Shown here one piece after another: positions 43,757 to 53,389 of a stretch of DNA of 64,000 bases. The notes beneath the pieces were generated by a model. That model searched no databases. It was not told where the DNA came from and saw only the letters and a program-made list of their open reading frames with translations. Positions within the stretch are counted from its first letter, which is position 1; every line of letters starts with the position of its first letter. A program made the position numbers and the translations under genes. The stretch is taken from the NCBI RefSeq assembly GCF_036516575.1, contig NZ_DATBTY010000034.1, positions 12,970-76,969 of the forward strand. The letters are read 5' to 3'. Source of the stretch: Cerasibacillus sp036516575 (GTDB lineage Bacteria; Bacillota; Bacilli; Bacillales; Amphibacillaceae).

Positions 43757-45994
43757 GTGAGGAAAAACAAGATTTATCAAGCATCTCTCAATCTACTATT
43801 GTCGATTTTACTCATTGTATCGTTCATGCCTCTTCATGCATTAGCAGAAGAAGCTGGGGCAAATGAGTTTGACTTAACGGTCATGCATATGAACGATACC
43901 CATGCACATGTTGAAGCATTACCAAAGATGTTGACAGCCATTAAACAAGTTCGCGCTGAAAAAGAAAACACAGTACTTTTACATGCAGGGGATGTGTTTT
44001 CAGGAACGCTTTACTTCAATGAATTTAGTGGACAAGCAGACTTAGCCCTTATGAACCTGATGGGCTTTGATGCGATGGTTTATGGAAACCATGAGTTTGA
44101 TAGAGGTTCTAGTGAAGGTGGTCATAAATCATTAGCGGAATTTGTAGCAGGAGCAAATTTCCCATTACTAGGGACGAACTTAGACTTTTCAAGCGATCCT
44201 TATATGGTAAGCCTCGTTGAGAATCCAGGAAAATTCGTCGAAAATCCAGAAGGCGGAAAAACATATCACAGTATCGTTAAAGAAATTGATGGAGAAAAAA
44301 TTGGTATTCTCGGTTTGACAACAGAAGATACGCCAGCGATTTCCAGTGCTGTACAAGTACAATTTCTCAATTATATAGCAGAAGCTAAAGAAGCTGTAAA
44401 GCAATTTGAAGAAGTCGGTATTAATAAAATTATTGCCGTCACACATCTAGGTTATGACAGTAACCCAGCAGTCGGAAATGATTTAGTCCTTGCTGAACAA
44501 GTAGAAGGAATCGATATTATTGTTGGCGGTCATTCCCATACGAAATTAACTGAGCCAACTGTTATTGAAGGTAAAGAACCAACTGTTATCGTTCAAGCAG
44601 GACAATACGCAGAGAATTTAGGGAAATTAGATGTCACATTTGATGAGAACGGTGTGATTACAGAGCATTCCGGCGTATTAATTGCAACAGAAGATAAAGC
44701 TGATGATCCAGAGGCAGCGGAGGCTTTAAAGGAATTTAGTGATGATATAGAACAATTGAAAAATAAACCAAGTGGAGCAGAAGCAAAAAAAGATTTACCA
44801 AATCCACGTCAAGAAAAATCAGGTGACGACAGTGTTCGTGCAAATGAAACAGAACTTGGCAACTTAGTAACAGATGCCATGTTAGCAAAAGCAAAAGAGA
44901 AGTTCCCAAAAACAGTCATTGCTCTTCAAAATGGTGGTGGCATTCGTGCGCCAATTAATAAAGGACCAATTACGACTGGCGAGATCATTAGTGTCCTTCC
45001 ATTCGGAAACGACCCTGTTGTTGTGACACTGACAGGAGCTGAGCTAAAAGAAATTTTAGAACATAGTGTTCGCCTTGCACCAGGAGAAAACGGTGGCTTT
45101 TTACATGTATCAGGCATGCGCTATAAATATGATAGTGCACAAGAAGCCGGAAGCCGTGTCCTAGTCATGGAAGTTAAAGAAGGCGACACATACGTACCGA
45201 TTGAAGAGAATAAAGAATATATGATTACAACGAATCAATTTACAGCAATGGGTGGCGACGGATATAATACTTTTGCTAAAGCCTATGCTGAAGGTCGTGT
45301 AACAAATATCGGAGAAATTGATTGGGAGCAATTAAAGGATTATATGGTAAATGAAGAATATTTAGATGGTCAAGTCGATCCTGTTCGTGAAGGACGTATT
45401 ATCGACATTGCCCGTGATGAAATCGTATGGGGGCAAGTCGCACCAATTGAAATCTCGCCTGAAGCAACAGAAGTTGAAGCAGGAACAATGATTGGGTTAA
45501 CAACAGCTACTAAAGATGCAACAATCTACTATACGATGAACGGTTCAGATCCATCCGAAACAAATGGTTATCTGTACGACGGTCAAATAGAGATTGATCG
45601 CGATGTCACCATTAAAGCGATTGCTCTTAAACACGGCTATTTACCAAGTGACGTAGCAGAATTTACATTTACAATTAAACAAGATTCAAAAGAACCAACA
45701 GATCCAAATGACGATAACAACAAAGACGATGGCAACAAAGATAAAGGTAAGGGATCTGACAAAGGAAATGATCATGACGACCAAAAAGATGGTGGTAACG
45801 GAACAAATAACAAAAACGACAACACAAATGATCCGAAACCATCAACGAACGACACGAACAAAACAAACGATGGAACAGGTGGAAATAAACTACCAAACAC
45901 AGCAACACAAATGTATAACTTCATGCTTTATGGCGCCATTTTACTAATCATTGGTGCAAGCATCGTTATATATCGTAAATTTAAAACGAACTAA
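43757..45994 (+). CDS. Sortase-anchored surface 5'-nucleotidase
   Basis: Cell-wall enzyme of 745 aa expected to hydrolyse nucleotides to nucleosides and phosphate outside the cell. Signal peptide (residues 1-31); metallophosphatase domain with MHMNDTHAH, HAGDVFSG, YGNHEFDRG, and GGHSHTK; 5'-nucleotidase C-terminal domain with NGGGIRAPINKGPI and LPFGN; a chitobiase/hexosaminidase-type C-terminal domain (about 570-640; IYYTMNGSDPSETNG); an Asn/Asp/Lys-rich wall-spanning linker; sorting signal LPNTA (about 711-715), hydrophobic helix and RKFK tail. LPNTA is the class D sortase type; no sortase is in this window. GTG start after AAGGAGGAAC. Confidence 0.93.
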   Translation: MRKNKIYQASLNLLLSILLIVSFMPLHALAEEAGANEFDLTVMHMNDTHAHVEALPKMLTAIKQVRAEKENTVLLHAGDVFSGTLYFNEFSGQADLALMNLMGFDAMVYGNHEFDRGSSEGGHKSLAEFVAGANFPLLGTNLDFSSDPYMVSLVENPGKFVENPEGGKTYHSIVKEIDGEKIGILGLTTEDTPAISSAVQVQFLNYIAEAKEAVKQFEEVGINKIIAVTHLGYDSNPAVGNDLVLAEQVEGIDIIVGGHSHTKLTEPTVIEGKEPTVIVQAGQYAENLGKLDVTFDENGVITEHSGVLIATEDKADDPEAAEALKEFSDDIEQLKNKPSGAEAKKDLPNPRQEKSGDDSVRANETELGNLVTDAMLAKAKEKFPKTVIALQNGGGIRAPINKGPITTGEIISVLPFGNDPVVVTLTGAELKEILEHSVRLAPGENGGFLHVSGMRYKYDSAQEAGSRVLVMEVKEGDTYVPIEENKEYMITTNQFTAMGGDGYNTFAKAYAEGRVTNIGEIDWEQLKDYMVNEEYLDGQVDPVREGRIIDIARDEIVWGQVAPIEISPEATEVEAGTMIGLTTATKDATIYYTMNGSDPSETNGYLYDGQIEIDRDVTIKAIALKHGYLPSDVAEFTFTIKQDSKEPTDPNDDNNKDDGNKDKGKGSDKGNDHDDQKDGGNGTNNKNDNTNDPKPSTNDTNKTNDGTGGNKLPNTATQMYNFMLYGAILLIIGASIVIYRKFKTN

Positions 45995-46004
45995 AAATAG
46001 ACAA

Positions 46005-46041
46005 GGCCTTTTATTCCAATTGTATAAAAGGCCCTTTTTTT
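46005..46041 (+). terminator. Terminator between the nucleotidase and nuclease genes
   Basis: GGCCTTTTAT pairs with ATAAAAGGCC, followed by CTTTTTTT. The two genes are therefore likely to be transcribed at least partly independently. Confidence 0.9.
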
Positions 46042-46067
46042 CTAAATCATTCAAAGGAGATAGATGC

Positions 46068-49000
46068 ATGCGAAAAACGGCATTTCACAGACGTCAGCAA
46101 AAATTGCTCGCGTACGTATCAATCATCGTATTATTAATCTCTAATTTAGCATTTGTTTCACCGACACAAGCAAATGAAGGCGTTATTTCTGTAGAAGAAG
46201 CGATTGCAAATAATAGCGGTACAAAAACAGTCGAAGGTTATGTTGTTGGATTTATTAAGAGCCAGACAAATGTTACGAATGATCCATCTGAATTTACAGC
46301 CGATACAAACATGGCCATCGCTTCAAGCCCAACTGAAACAAATCTTGATAACATGTTATTTGTACAAATAGCAAAAAGTTTCCGGGCGGAATTTGGTCTT
46401 CAGTCCAATCCAGATAACCTCGGAAAAAAGGTGCAAGTAACAGGTAGTCTAGAACCATACTTTACTAAACCCGGATTAAAGTCTCCATCAGCTATGACTT
46501 TTGTAGATGATACAGAAGCACCAGACCCTGGTGAAGAACTAGAGCTGATAACGATTAAAGAAGCTCGTGATCAACAGACTGGCGACGTGAAAGTTAAAGG
46601 TGTTGTCACGGCTAAGCTAAAGAATACGATTCACATTCAAGATGATACAGCGGCATTAGCCATCCGTCCACCAAATTTAGATGTCGAAATCGGTGATGAG
46701 GTATCAGTTTCAGGAACACTACAAGAATATCGCAATCTCTTACAACTAGACCAAACAACAATCGAAGAAAAACATGGAAAACGAGCTGTTGCAGCGAAAA
46801 TCGTAACAGGTGAAGACGTCAACAATGAAGAAAATGAATCAAAACTCGTTACAGTGAAACGTGTCACATTGACAGCCGATCAACAAGGCAATGGCTGGGC
46901 GAATTATGAAGCAACAGACGGCACAGAATTCGTTGTAAGAGACGAACAAGACAATCTCGGTTTGGAAATCGGAACAACTTATGATTCCATAACAGGCATC
47001 ATCACGCAATTCGATGATATATACCAAATCATTCCGCGTAATCAACAAGATATTATTCAAGATGAATCACGTGTACGACCGGTTTATGCGACACCGAGCC
47101 AAGGGGAAGTTCCAATTGGTACTGAAGTTGCATTGAAGTCTAACACTGAAGGGGCACAAATTTATTATACATTGGATGGCACCGATCCCTCAGATACAAA
47201 TGGTGAACGATATCAGCAACCACTTGAAATATCAGAGGACACAACAATTAAAGCGATTGCGATTAAAGACGGACAAAAGGCAAGTGAAGTAACAACTTTT
47301 GTTTATACCGTTTATGATCCTGCTAAGAAAATGCAAATCCATGATATCCAAGGTGCTGGTCATGAATCACCATTAAAAGGCACTGTTGTTACAGATATTG
47401 AAGGAATCGTCACTTACACGTACAATATTCGTGGTTCCCATTACTTCCATATGCAAGCTGAGGAAGAAAATTACGATGATAACCCGCATACGTCCGAAGC
47501 GATTATTATTTATACTGGAAGAGCAGAGAATATATCAGTTGGTGACCGTGTTGTAGTTGAAGGGAAAGTTGATGAATACTATATTGACGGTTATGATGAT
47601 CGCCAACAAACGGATTTGTCAGTGACACAAATCAATGCCCGTGATGATCGTGGAGGAAGTATCGAAGTTGTTGAAAGCAATGTCGACTTACCGGCACCCG
47701 AAACGATAACATCTATTGATATTCCAGAACGAATGATTGGTCCAGATGGATTTTCAACATTTGATCCTGAATTAAATGCGATTGATTTTTGGGAAAGTTT
47801 AGAGGGGATGCGTGTCGAAGTCGCACCATCTAAAGCCATTGCACCACAACAACATGGAGATCTCGTTGTTGCAACAGAAGAATTTGCAACTGAAACGATT
47901 CATGGTGGTATCCGTCTAAAAGAAGATAAAGCGAACGCCCAGTTCATTCAATTTAAATTACATCCGAATGTGACAGCACGCGGCTTCAAAGTGAAAACGG
48001 GTGACCAATTGACAGGGCCAGTCACAGGTGTTGTCAATTACGGCTTCCAAAATTATAAAGTGTATGCTGATTTAGCTGATGTCGAAGCAGTTTTTCAAGA
48101 AGGTTCAACTGAGCCAAAGCAAACAAAAATTGAAAAAGACGAGGAAAAATTATCAGTTGCAGCCTATAATGTTGAAAACTTCTCAGCTAATACGCAAGAA
48201 ACATCACATGAAAAGGCAAACAATATCGCTAGAGCCATCGTCCAAGATATGCAATCACCAGATATTATTGGCTTAACTGAAATTCAAGATAATAATGGAA
48301 CAGAAGCAGGCCCTAATAATGCAGACGCATCTGAAACATATCAAAGACTCATTGAAGTCATTGAAGAAGCAGGTGGACCAACATATGATTATGTCAACAT
48401 TAATCCAGCATACAATGAAGACGGTGGTGCACCGAATAGTAATATTAGAGTCGGTTTTATTTATAATCCTGAACGTGTGTCATTAAAAGATGGCGCATCG
48501 GGAAGCGCAACAGATACCACTACGTATGAAAACGGTGAACTGTCACTTAACCCAGGTCGGATTAGCCCGACAGATGAGGCTTTTATGAATTCACGAAAAC
48601 CACTCGCTGCCCAATTTGAATTTGCTGGTGAGAGTGTTGTCGTTGTTGCTAATCATTTGAATTCCAAACGTGGTGACCAACCATTATTCGGTAAACACCA
48701 ACCACCACAATTAAAAAGCGAAACACAACGTATGAAACAAGCAGCGTTAATTAACAATTTTATAAAGGAAATTAAAGCAGATAACCCAGAAGAAAATGTC
48801 ATCGTCTTAGGGGATATGAATGACTTCGAGTTTTCTAATCCATTGCAAACACTAAAAGGCGAAGAACTAACGAATATGATAGACTTTGTTCCGGAAAACG
48901 AACGCTATACGTATATCTATCAAGGAAACTCTCAAGTGTTAGATCATATTCTTGTATCAAATCATCTTGCTATGCAGACCGAGGTTGACATCTTGCATAT

Positions 49001-49886
49001 CAATGCGGATTTCACACCAATGCATGGTCGAGCAAGTGACCATGAACCCGTCTTAGCACAAATTGACTTGACGGCTAATGAAGAACCAACAGAACAAGTA
49101 GCCACAGTCATTGCATCACATGAATCAGGTGAAGTAGACTTAGGTACCGAAATCGAATTAATGACAGCGACAGAAGATGCCATCATTTACTACACAACAG
49201 ATGGAACCGAACCAACAGCAGCAAACGGCACACCATATGATGAGCCAATTGTCGTAACAGAAGATATGTTAATTAAAGCGGTTGCTATTAAAGATGGATT
49301 TTTACCAAGTGATGTGACAACATTTAACTATACAGTTAAACAAGATGTACAAACAGGTTCACTCATTATTCGCCATATCGAAATAGATGAAACCGGTCAA
49401 GAAGTGCGTGAGTTATCAGTTATCAAACAAACGGATTTAAACGTTGGAGAAACATACGTTACAAAACCATTAGAACTTGACGGCTATTCACTTGTTGAAG
49501 TAGATGGCGAGGCAACAGGTACAATCATAGCTGGTACAACAACGATCACCTATAAATATGCAAAAGATGATCAGGATGACAAACAAAAAAACCCAGTCCC
49601 ACCTGGTCATAAAGACAAAGATAAGAACAATGGTAAAAAAGATAAAGATCATAAAAATAAAGACAAAGGTAAAGGTAATAAAAACAAAAATAAGAACAAA
49701 GGTCAGCATAAAGGACCTCAAAACAAGAACAAGCGTGCCAATGATCAAGCAAAATATAAGGGAAAAGGACAGAATGGTAAAAAATTACCCAACACCTCTA
49801 CCCAAACGTATAATTTTTTATTTGTTGGTGGTAGCCTCATATTGATAGGTTCAACATTTATAATATATAAACGTCGAGATGCGTAA
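46068..49886 (+). CDS. Sortase-anchored extracellular nuclease (ExeM/NucH-like, multi-domain)
   Basis: Cell-wall protein of 1272 aa. Signal peptide (1-36); a DUF6359/OB-like region (about 40-145); OB-fold segments (160-335); a hexosaminidase C-terminal-type domain (340-418; IYYTLDGTDPSDTNG); a further OB/lamin-like part (421-681); the endonuclease/exonuclease/phosphatase domain (about 693-1000) with AAYNVENFS, GLTEIQDN, VVANHLNSKRG, VLGDMNDFEFS and ASDHEPVLAQ; another hexosaminidase-type domain (1009-1090); a MucBP-like domain (1092-1165); a Lys/Asn/Asp linker; sorting signal LPNTS, helix and KRRDA. ATG at 46068 after AAAGGAG; a longer frame reaching into the preceding gene is rejected. Confidence 0.92.
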   Translation: MRKTAFHRRQQKLLAYVSIIVLLISNLAFVSPTQANEGVISVEEAIANNSGTKTVEGYVVGFIKSQTNVTNDPSEFTADTNMAIASSPTETNLDNMLFVQIAKSFRAEFGLQSNPDNLGKKVQVTGSLEPYFTKPGLKSPSAMTFVDDTEAPDPGEELELITIKEARDQQTGDVKVKGVVTAKLKNTIHIQDDTAALAIRPPNLDVEIGDEVSVSGTLQEYRNLLQLDQTTIEEKHGKRAVAAKIVTGEDVNNEENESKLVTVKRVTLTADQQGNGWANYEATDGTEFVVRDEQDNLGLEIGTTYDSITGIITQFDDIYQIIPRNQQDIIQDESRVRPVYATPSQGEVPIGTEVALKSNTEGAQIYYTLDGTDPSDTNGERYQQPLEISEDTTIKAIAIKDGQKASEVTTFVYTVYDPAKKMQIHDIQGAGHESPLKGTVVTDIEGIVTYTYNIRGSHYFHMQAEEENYDDNPHTSEAIIIYTGRAENISVGDRVVVEGKVDEYYIDGYDDRQQTDLSVTQINARDDRGGSIEVVESNVDLPAPETITSIDIPERMIGPDGFSTFDPELNAIDFWESLEGMRVEVAPSKAIAPQQHGDLVVATEEFATETIHGGIRLKEDKANAQFIQFKLHPNVTARGFKVKTGDQLTGPVTGVVNYGFQNYKVYADLADVEAVFQEGSTEPKQTKIEKDEEKLSVAAYNVENFSANTQETSHEKANNIARAIVQDMQSPDIIGLTEIQDNNGTEAGPNNADASETYQRLIEVIEEAGGPTYDYVNINPAYNEDGGAPNSNIRVGFIYNPERVSLKDGASGSATDTTTYENGELSLNPGRISPTDEAFMNSRKPLAAQFEFAGESVVVVANHLNSKRGDQPLFGKHQPPQLKSETQRMKQAALINNFIKEIKADNPEENVIVLGDMNDFEFSNPLQTLKGEELTNMIDFVPENERYTYIYQGNSQVLDHILVSNHLAMQTEVDILHINADFTPMHGRASDHEPVLAQIDLTANEEPTEQVATVIASHESGEVDLGTEIELMTATEDAIIYYTTDGTEPTAANGTPYDEPIVVTEDMLIKAVAIKDGFLPSDVTTFNYTVKQDVQTGSLIIRHIEIDETGQEVRELSVIKQTDLNVGETYVTKPLELDGYSLVEVDGEATGTIIAGTTTITYKYAKDDQDDKQKNPVPPGHKDKDKNNGKKDKDHKNKDKGKGNKNKNKNKGQHKGPQNKNKRANDQAKYKGKGQNGKKLPNTSTQTYNFLFVGGSLILIGSTFIIYKRRDA

Positions 49887-49890
49887 GTCT

Positions 49891-49927
49891 AAAGCTTGTA
49901 GGAATGATTCATTCCTACAAGCTTTTT
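49891..49927 (+). terminator. Terminator after the nuclease gene
   Basis: AAGCTTGTAGGAATGA pairs perfectly with its complement around one to seven bases, then TTTTT. Confidence 0.95.
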
Positions 49928-50061
49928 AATGACAATTAAAACTAGCACATCATCACCTAGTAATCTATAGTTGTTTTTGAAAAAATTCCCCCCCATAATC
50001 AGCGCCAAAGCAACATTTTGTAACAAAACTTATGAAAATCGTAAAAAAATTGATGATAGAG

Positions 50062-50091
50062 GTATAGTTTATAAGTTTTCTGAACAGAATG
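50062..50091 (+). promoter_or_regulatory. Candidate sigma-F promoter of spoIIQ
   Basis: GTATA (50062-50066) fits GYWTA; after 15 bases GAACAGAATG (50082-50091) partly fits GGnRAnAnTR. spoIIQ is sigma-F dependent in B. subtilis. Confidence 0.5.
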
Positions 50092-50109
50092 GTTGCTGAG
50101 GTGATGAAT

Positions 50110-50964
50110 ATGAAAGAAGAAAATAAAGGCACTCCTAAAAATGCATGGAGTCGCCTGTATCGTAAAAAGTGGTTTTTTCCAGCGGTTTATCTAGGTGCTG
50201 CAGCCCTTCTGTTAACTCTAGTTATTTGGTTCCAAGGTGGAAATAAGCAACAACCAGAGGCTGAAGGAGATCTCTACAAGCCAAATGAACATAATCAAGA
50301 GGCAGTACCTGTCGTTGATCAAGATGAAGTCATTAAAATGCCAGTCAAAGACGGTGCACAAATGGAAGTAGCTACGAAATTTTATGACTATGATGCAGAT
50401 CAAAAAGACCGTCTAGCCGCATTAGTTTACCACAATAGTCGCTATTATCAAAGTACTGGAATTGACCTTGTTGCAGAAAATGGTGAAACATTTGAAGTAC
50501 TCGCTGCTTTAAGTGGAACCGTTTCCGAAGTCAAAGAAGATCCACTCCTTGGAAATGTCGTCAGCTTAGATCACGGGAACGATGTTATGACCTATTATGC
50601 GAGTCTCGCTGATGTTGATGTCAAAGTCGGTGAGAAAATTAAACAAGGTGATGTCCTCGGCACAGCGGGAAAAAACTTATTTGGAAAAGACCATGGTAAC
50701 CACGTCCATTTTGAATTAAGAAAGAACGACAAAGAAGTCAACCCAGAACTTTACTTCAACCAACCAGTAAGTAAATTAGATGAGGTTGTCAAAAAGGACG
50801 AAGGAGAAAATCCAGTTGACGCTGATGAAAATGGTGACAACCCTGCTGATGAGAACGAGGACAATCCAACAGACGAAGATAAAGCAGATGAAACACCAGA
50901 AACCGAAGACACAGACCACGACGAAACAAACCAAACAGATAAAGAAGAAAAACAAGATCAATAA
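50110..50964 (+). CDS. spoIIQ: Engulfment and channel protein SpoIIQ
   Basis: Forespore membrane protein that binds mother-cell SpoIIIAH across the intermembrane space. The protein is 284 aa. One membrane helix (about residues 23-42), a LytM/peptidase M23 domain (about 110-220) and an acidic, repetitive C-terminal tail (DENGDNPADENEDNPTDE). The M23 metal motif is degenerate: STGIDL replaces HxGxDL, as in B. subtilis, while GNHVHFEL is kept, so it is probably not a peptidase. ATG at 50110 after GAGGTG. Confidence 0.93.
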   Translation: MKEENKGTPKNAWSRLYRKKWFFPAVYLGAAALLLTLVIWFQGGNKQQPEAEGDLYKPNEHNQEAVPVVDQDEVIKMPVKDGAQMEVATKFYDYDADQKDRLAALVYHNSRYYQSTGIDLVAENGETFEVLAALSGTVSEVKEDPLLGNVVSLDHGNDVMTYYASLADVDVKVGEKIKQGDVLGTAGKNLFGKDHGNHVHFELRKNDKEVNPELYFNQPVSKLDEVVKKDEGENPVDADENGDNPADENEDNPTDEDKADETPETEDTDHDETNQTDKEEKQDQ

Positions 50965-50975
50965 TATGATTGGTA

Positions 50976-51010
50976 AAATCCCGAATCCATCTGTGATTCG
51001 GGATTTTTTT
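50976..51010 (+). terminator. Terminator after spoIIQ
   Basis: AAATCCCGAATC pairs with GATTCGGGATTT, followed by a T-run. Confidence 0.95.
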
Positions 51011-51542
51011 CGTTTAGAAAAACAATCGCGCAATCCCGGGCCAAAATCGCTCCACCACCGTAGATTAGAATCGAGCAGTACACCCCGAAAATTGCGCGCT
51101 GCGCCTCAAAATCCAGCGATAGAATAACCACACCAAACCAAGGTCAAAAACTCTCATCTCAAAAAACAAAATTCCCCCCACCACCAAAATTAATCATAAT
51201 CTTAGAAATCCAATAATAAAATATTACAAACCAAGTACACGATTATCATCTGAGGTGAAGCTTGTGTGGCTATATGTGAAAGTTAATTTTCATTAATTGA
51301 GATACATATTACATTTTCTTTTAGTACTCATAGCATGTTTATCTTTTATTTTTCATGATGTTAATTTTGACTCATTCAAAAATGTCCTGTAAAGCAGTCG
51401 CTAAGAGAGTCTGTTCCTAGAGCGATGTTGAGCCACCATGTCATATGACTTATGAAAAAAAGCAATCTGAAAACAGCATCATTAACTAACCTTGTCTCAC
51501 TCCACACCTCAGAATTAATGACATCATAGGGAGGAGAACGGT
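51011..51542 (+). other. Gap between spoIIQ and spoIIID with a long inverted repeat
   Basis: CGCGCAAT (51027-51034) and ATTGCGCG (51091-51098) bound a GC-rich interior. The left half AATCGCGCAAT also occurs in the spoIID terminator. Possible sigma-E promoters for spoIIID (ATATT-CATAGCAT near 51306-51336; TCATATG with CAATCT near 51441-51468) are weak. No gene seen. Confidence 0.4.
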
Positions 51543-51830
51543 GTGCACGATTACATCAAAGAAAGGACGCTTCGAATCGGGTTTTATTATGTGGAGACGA
51601 GGAAGACAGTCCGGAAAATTGCGAAAGAATTTGGTGTGTCTAAAAGCACAGTTCATAAGGATTTAACAGAACGATTACCTGAAATAAATCCTGAGCTTGC
51701 GGCGAAAGTAAAAGAAATCCTTGAGTATCACAAATCAATACGACATCTTAGAGGAGGTGAAGCGACACGACAAAAGTATAAACTGAAATCATTGGAAAAG
51801 AAACGAGAAACAGAAGCCACATCACAATGA
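51543..51830 (+). CDS. spoIIID: Mother-cell transcription regulator SpoIIID
   Basis: DNA-binding activator and repressor in the mother cell between sigma-E and sigma-K. The protein is 95 aa (93 in B. subtilis). Begins MHDYIKERTLRIGFYYVET; helix-turn-helix TVRKIAKEFGVSKSTVHKDL; RLPEINPELAAKVKEIL and YHKSIRHLRGGEAT are near-identical to B. subtilis. GTG start after GGGAGGAGAA. Confidence 0.96.
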   Translation: MHDYIKERTLRIGFYYVETRKTVRKIAKEFGVSKSTVHKDLTERLPEINPELAAKVKEILEYHKSIRHLRGGEATRQKYKLKSLEKKRETEATSQ

Positions 51831-51887
51831 ATGCTTGAAGTCAATCTTTCTCCTGACAACAAAAAATAAAACAACAGTTTCCTTTCT

Positions 51888-51922
51888 GCTTGTAGGAAAA
51901 TCTTTTCCCTACAAGCTTTTTC
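51888..51922 (+). terminator. Terminator after spoIIID
   Basis: GCTTGTAGGAAAA pairs with TTTCCCTACAAGC (one bulge), then TTTTTC. The stem shares CTTGTAGG with the nuclease terminator at 49891. Confidence 0.85.
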
Positions 51923-52330
51923 AATTATTTACGAACGAACCAAATACTCACTAATTATCAAAAATCAACATCCGCTTCAATGATCTGTTCAGTTTAACGA
52001 AGAAAAAACCTTAAGTAACTTCAGCTCCTGTCACCCAGCGATATTTGCACTTATCACAACGAATAGATGAAATGGATGCCGCCGTTCCATTTTTTACTGA
52101 AATCCTAATTAAATAGCCTTTTGTTCATATTTATCTTCATTTAATTTAGCCAAAAATCCTCAACATCGGATCCGAAATTCCCCAGTAACTAAAAAAACGA
52201 CAATTCTTTACAATTTATCTAAAGTTTCTTGGATATTATGCACTTAATTGTTTCAATTTGTGGTAAAATATGATATTAGTTGCATATATAGTTTACAGGC
52301 GAAATGAAGATAATTAGGAGGAACCAGACG
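51923..52330 (+). other. Gap upstream of mbl
   Basis: AT-rich, no gene seen. Several -10-like sequences occur (TAAAAT at 52264, TATTAT at 52234) without well-placed -35 partners, so no promoter is asserted. Confidence 0.4.
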
Positions 52331-53332
52331 ATGTTTTCGCGAGATATCGGAATTGACCTTGGAACGGCCAATGTGTTAATTCATGTTAAAGGAAAAGGAA
52401 TTGTTTTGAACGAGCCTGCCGTCGTGGCTATGGATCGAACGACTGGAAGAGTTTTAGAAGTGGGCGAAGAAGCACGCCGTATGGTTGGGCGTACGCCTGG
52501 AAATATCGAAGCCATTCGTCCGCTGAAAAATGGTGTTATTGCAGATTTTGACGTCACAGAAGCAATGTTAAGACATTTTATCAATAAGATTAAAGTACGC
52601 GGATTTTTATCTAAACCACGCATGCTTATTTGCTGTCCGACGAACATTACAAAAGTAGAACAAAAAGCGATTAAAGAAGCAGCCCAAAAATCCGGCGGTA
52701 AAAAAGTATACCTAGAAGAAGAACCGAAAGTCGCAGCGATTGGTGCTGGAATGGAAATCTTCCAACCGAGTGGGAACATGGTTATCGATATCGGTGGTGG
52801 AACAACTGATGTAGCCGTTTTATCAATGGGTGAAATTGTCACATCTGAATCCATTAAAATGGCCGGAGATACTATTGATCAAGATATTCTACAATACATA
52901 AAAAAGGAATACAACTTGCTCATTGGGGAACGAACAGCAGAAGATATTAAAATCAATGTCGCGACCGTATTTCCAGAAGGAAGAGACGAAAGCATGGATA
53001 TTCGTGGTCGTGATTTAGTGACAGGATTACCACGAACCGTGACAATCCACTCTAAAGAAATTGAAGAATCATTACGAGAATCTGTCTCTATCATCGTCCA
53101 AGCAGCAAAATCAGTTCTTGAACGGACACCACCTGAATTATCAGCGGATATAATTGACCGCGGAGTCATTTTAACTGGTGGTGGCGCACTTATTCATGGT
53201 ATTGATCAATTACTAGCAGAACAATTAAAAGTTCCTGTCCTTATTGCTGAAGAACCAAAAAACTGTGTTGCCAAAGGAACCGGTATGATGCTAGCAAATA
53301 TCGATAAGATTGAACGCAAGAAAATTATTTAA
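52331..53332 (+). CDS. mbl: Actin-like cell-shape protein Mbl
   Basis: MreB-family filament protein that guides cylindrical wall synthesis at the membrane. The protein is 333 aa, identical in length to B. subtilis Mbl. Phosphate-1 loop DIGIDLGTANVLIHVKGKG, phosphate-2 IGGGTTDVAVLS, adenosine motif LTGGGALIHG. Placement between spoIIID and flhO identifies it as Mbl rather than MreB. ATG at 52331 with TAGGAGGA upstream; a start at 52304 would include that site. Confidence 0.95.
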   Translation: MFSRDIGIDLGTANVLIHVKGKGIVLNEPAVVAMDRTTGRVLEVGEEARRMVGRTPGNIEAIRPLKNGVIADFDVTEAMLRHFINKIKVRGFLSKPRMLICCPTNITKVEQKAIKEAAQKSGGKKVYLEEEPKVAAIGAGMEIFQPSGNMVIDIGGGTTDVAVLSMGEIVTSESIKMAGDTIDQDILQYIKKEYNLLIGERTAEDIKINVATVFPEGRDESMDIRGRDLVTGLPRTVTIHSKEIEESLRESVSIIVQAAKSVLERTPPELSADIIDRGVILTGGGALIHGIDQLLAEQLKVPVLIAEEPKNCVAKGTGMMLANIDKIERKKII

Positions 53333-53389
53333 CCAATGTAAAAGCAAAACTGAAAACGCTTAGCTTACAGGGAAAGGGATGTATGAATC

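Noticed and set aside
45951..46067. N-terminal extension of the nuclease into the nucleotidase gene
   Set aside because: It crosses a strong terminator; the signal peptide begins at 46068 after AAAGGAG.
53336..53370. Sigma-D promoter for flhO
   Set aside because: TAAA is present after mbl but the -10 (GCTTAGCT) matches GCCGATAT at only about half of positions.
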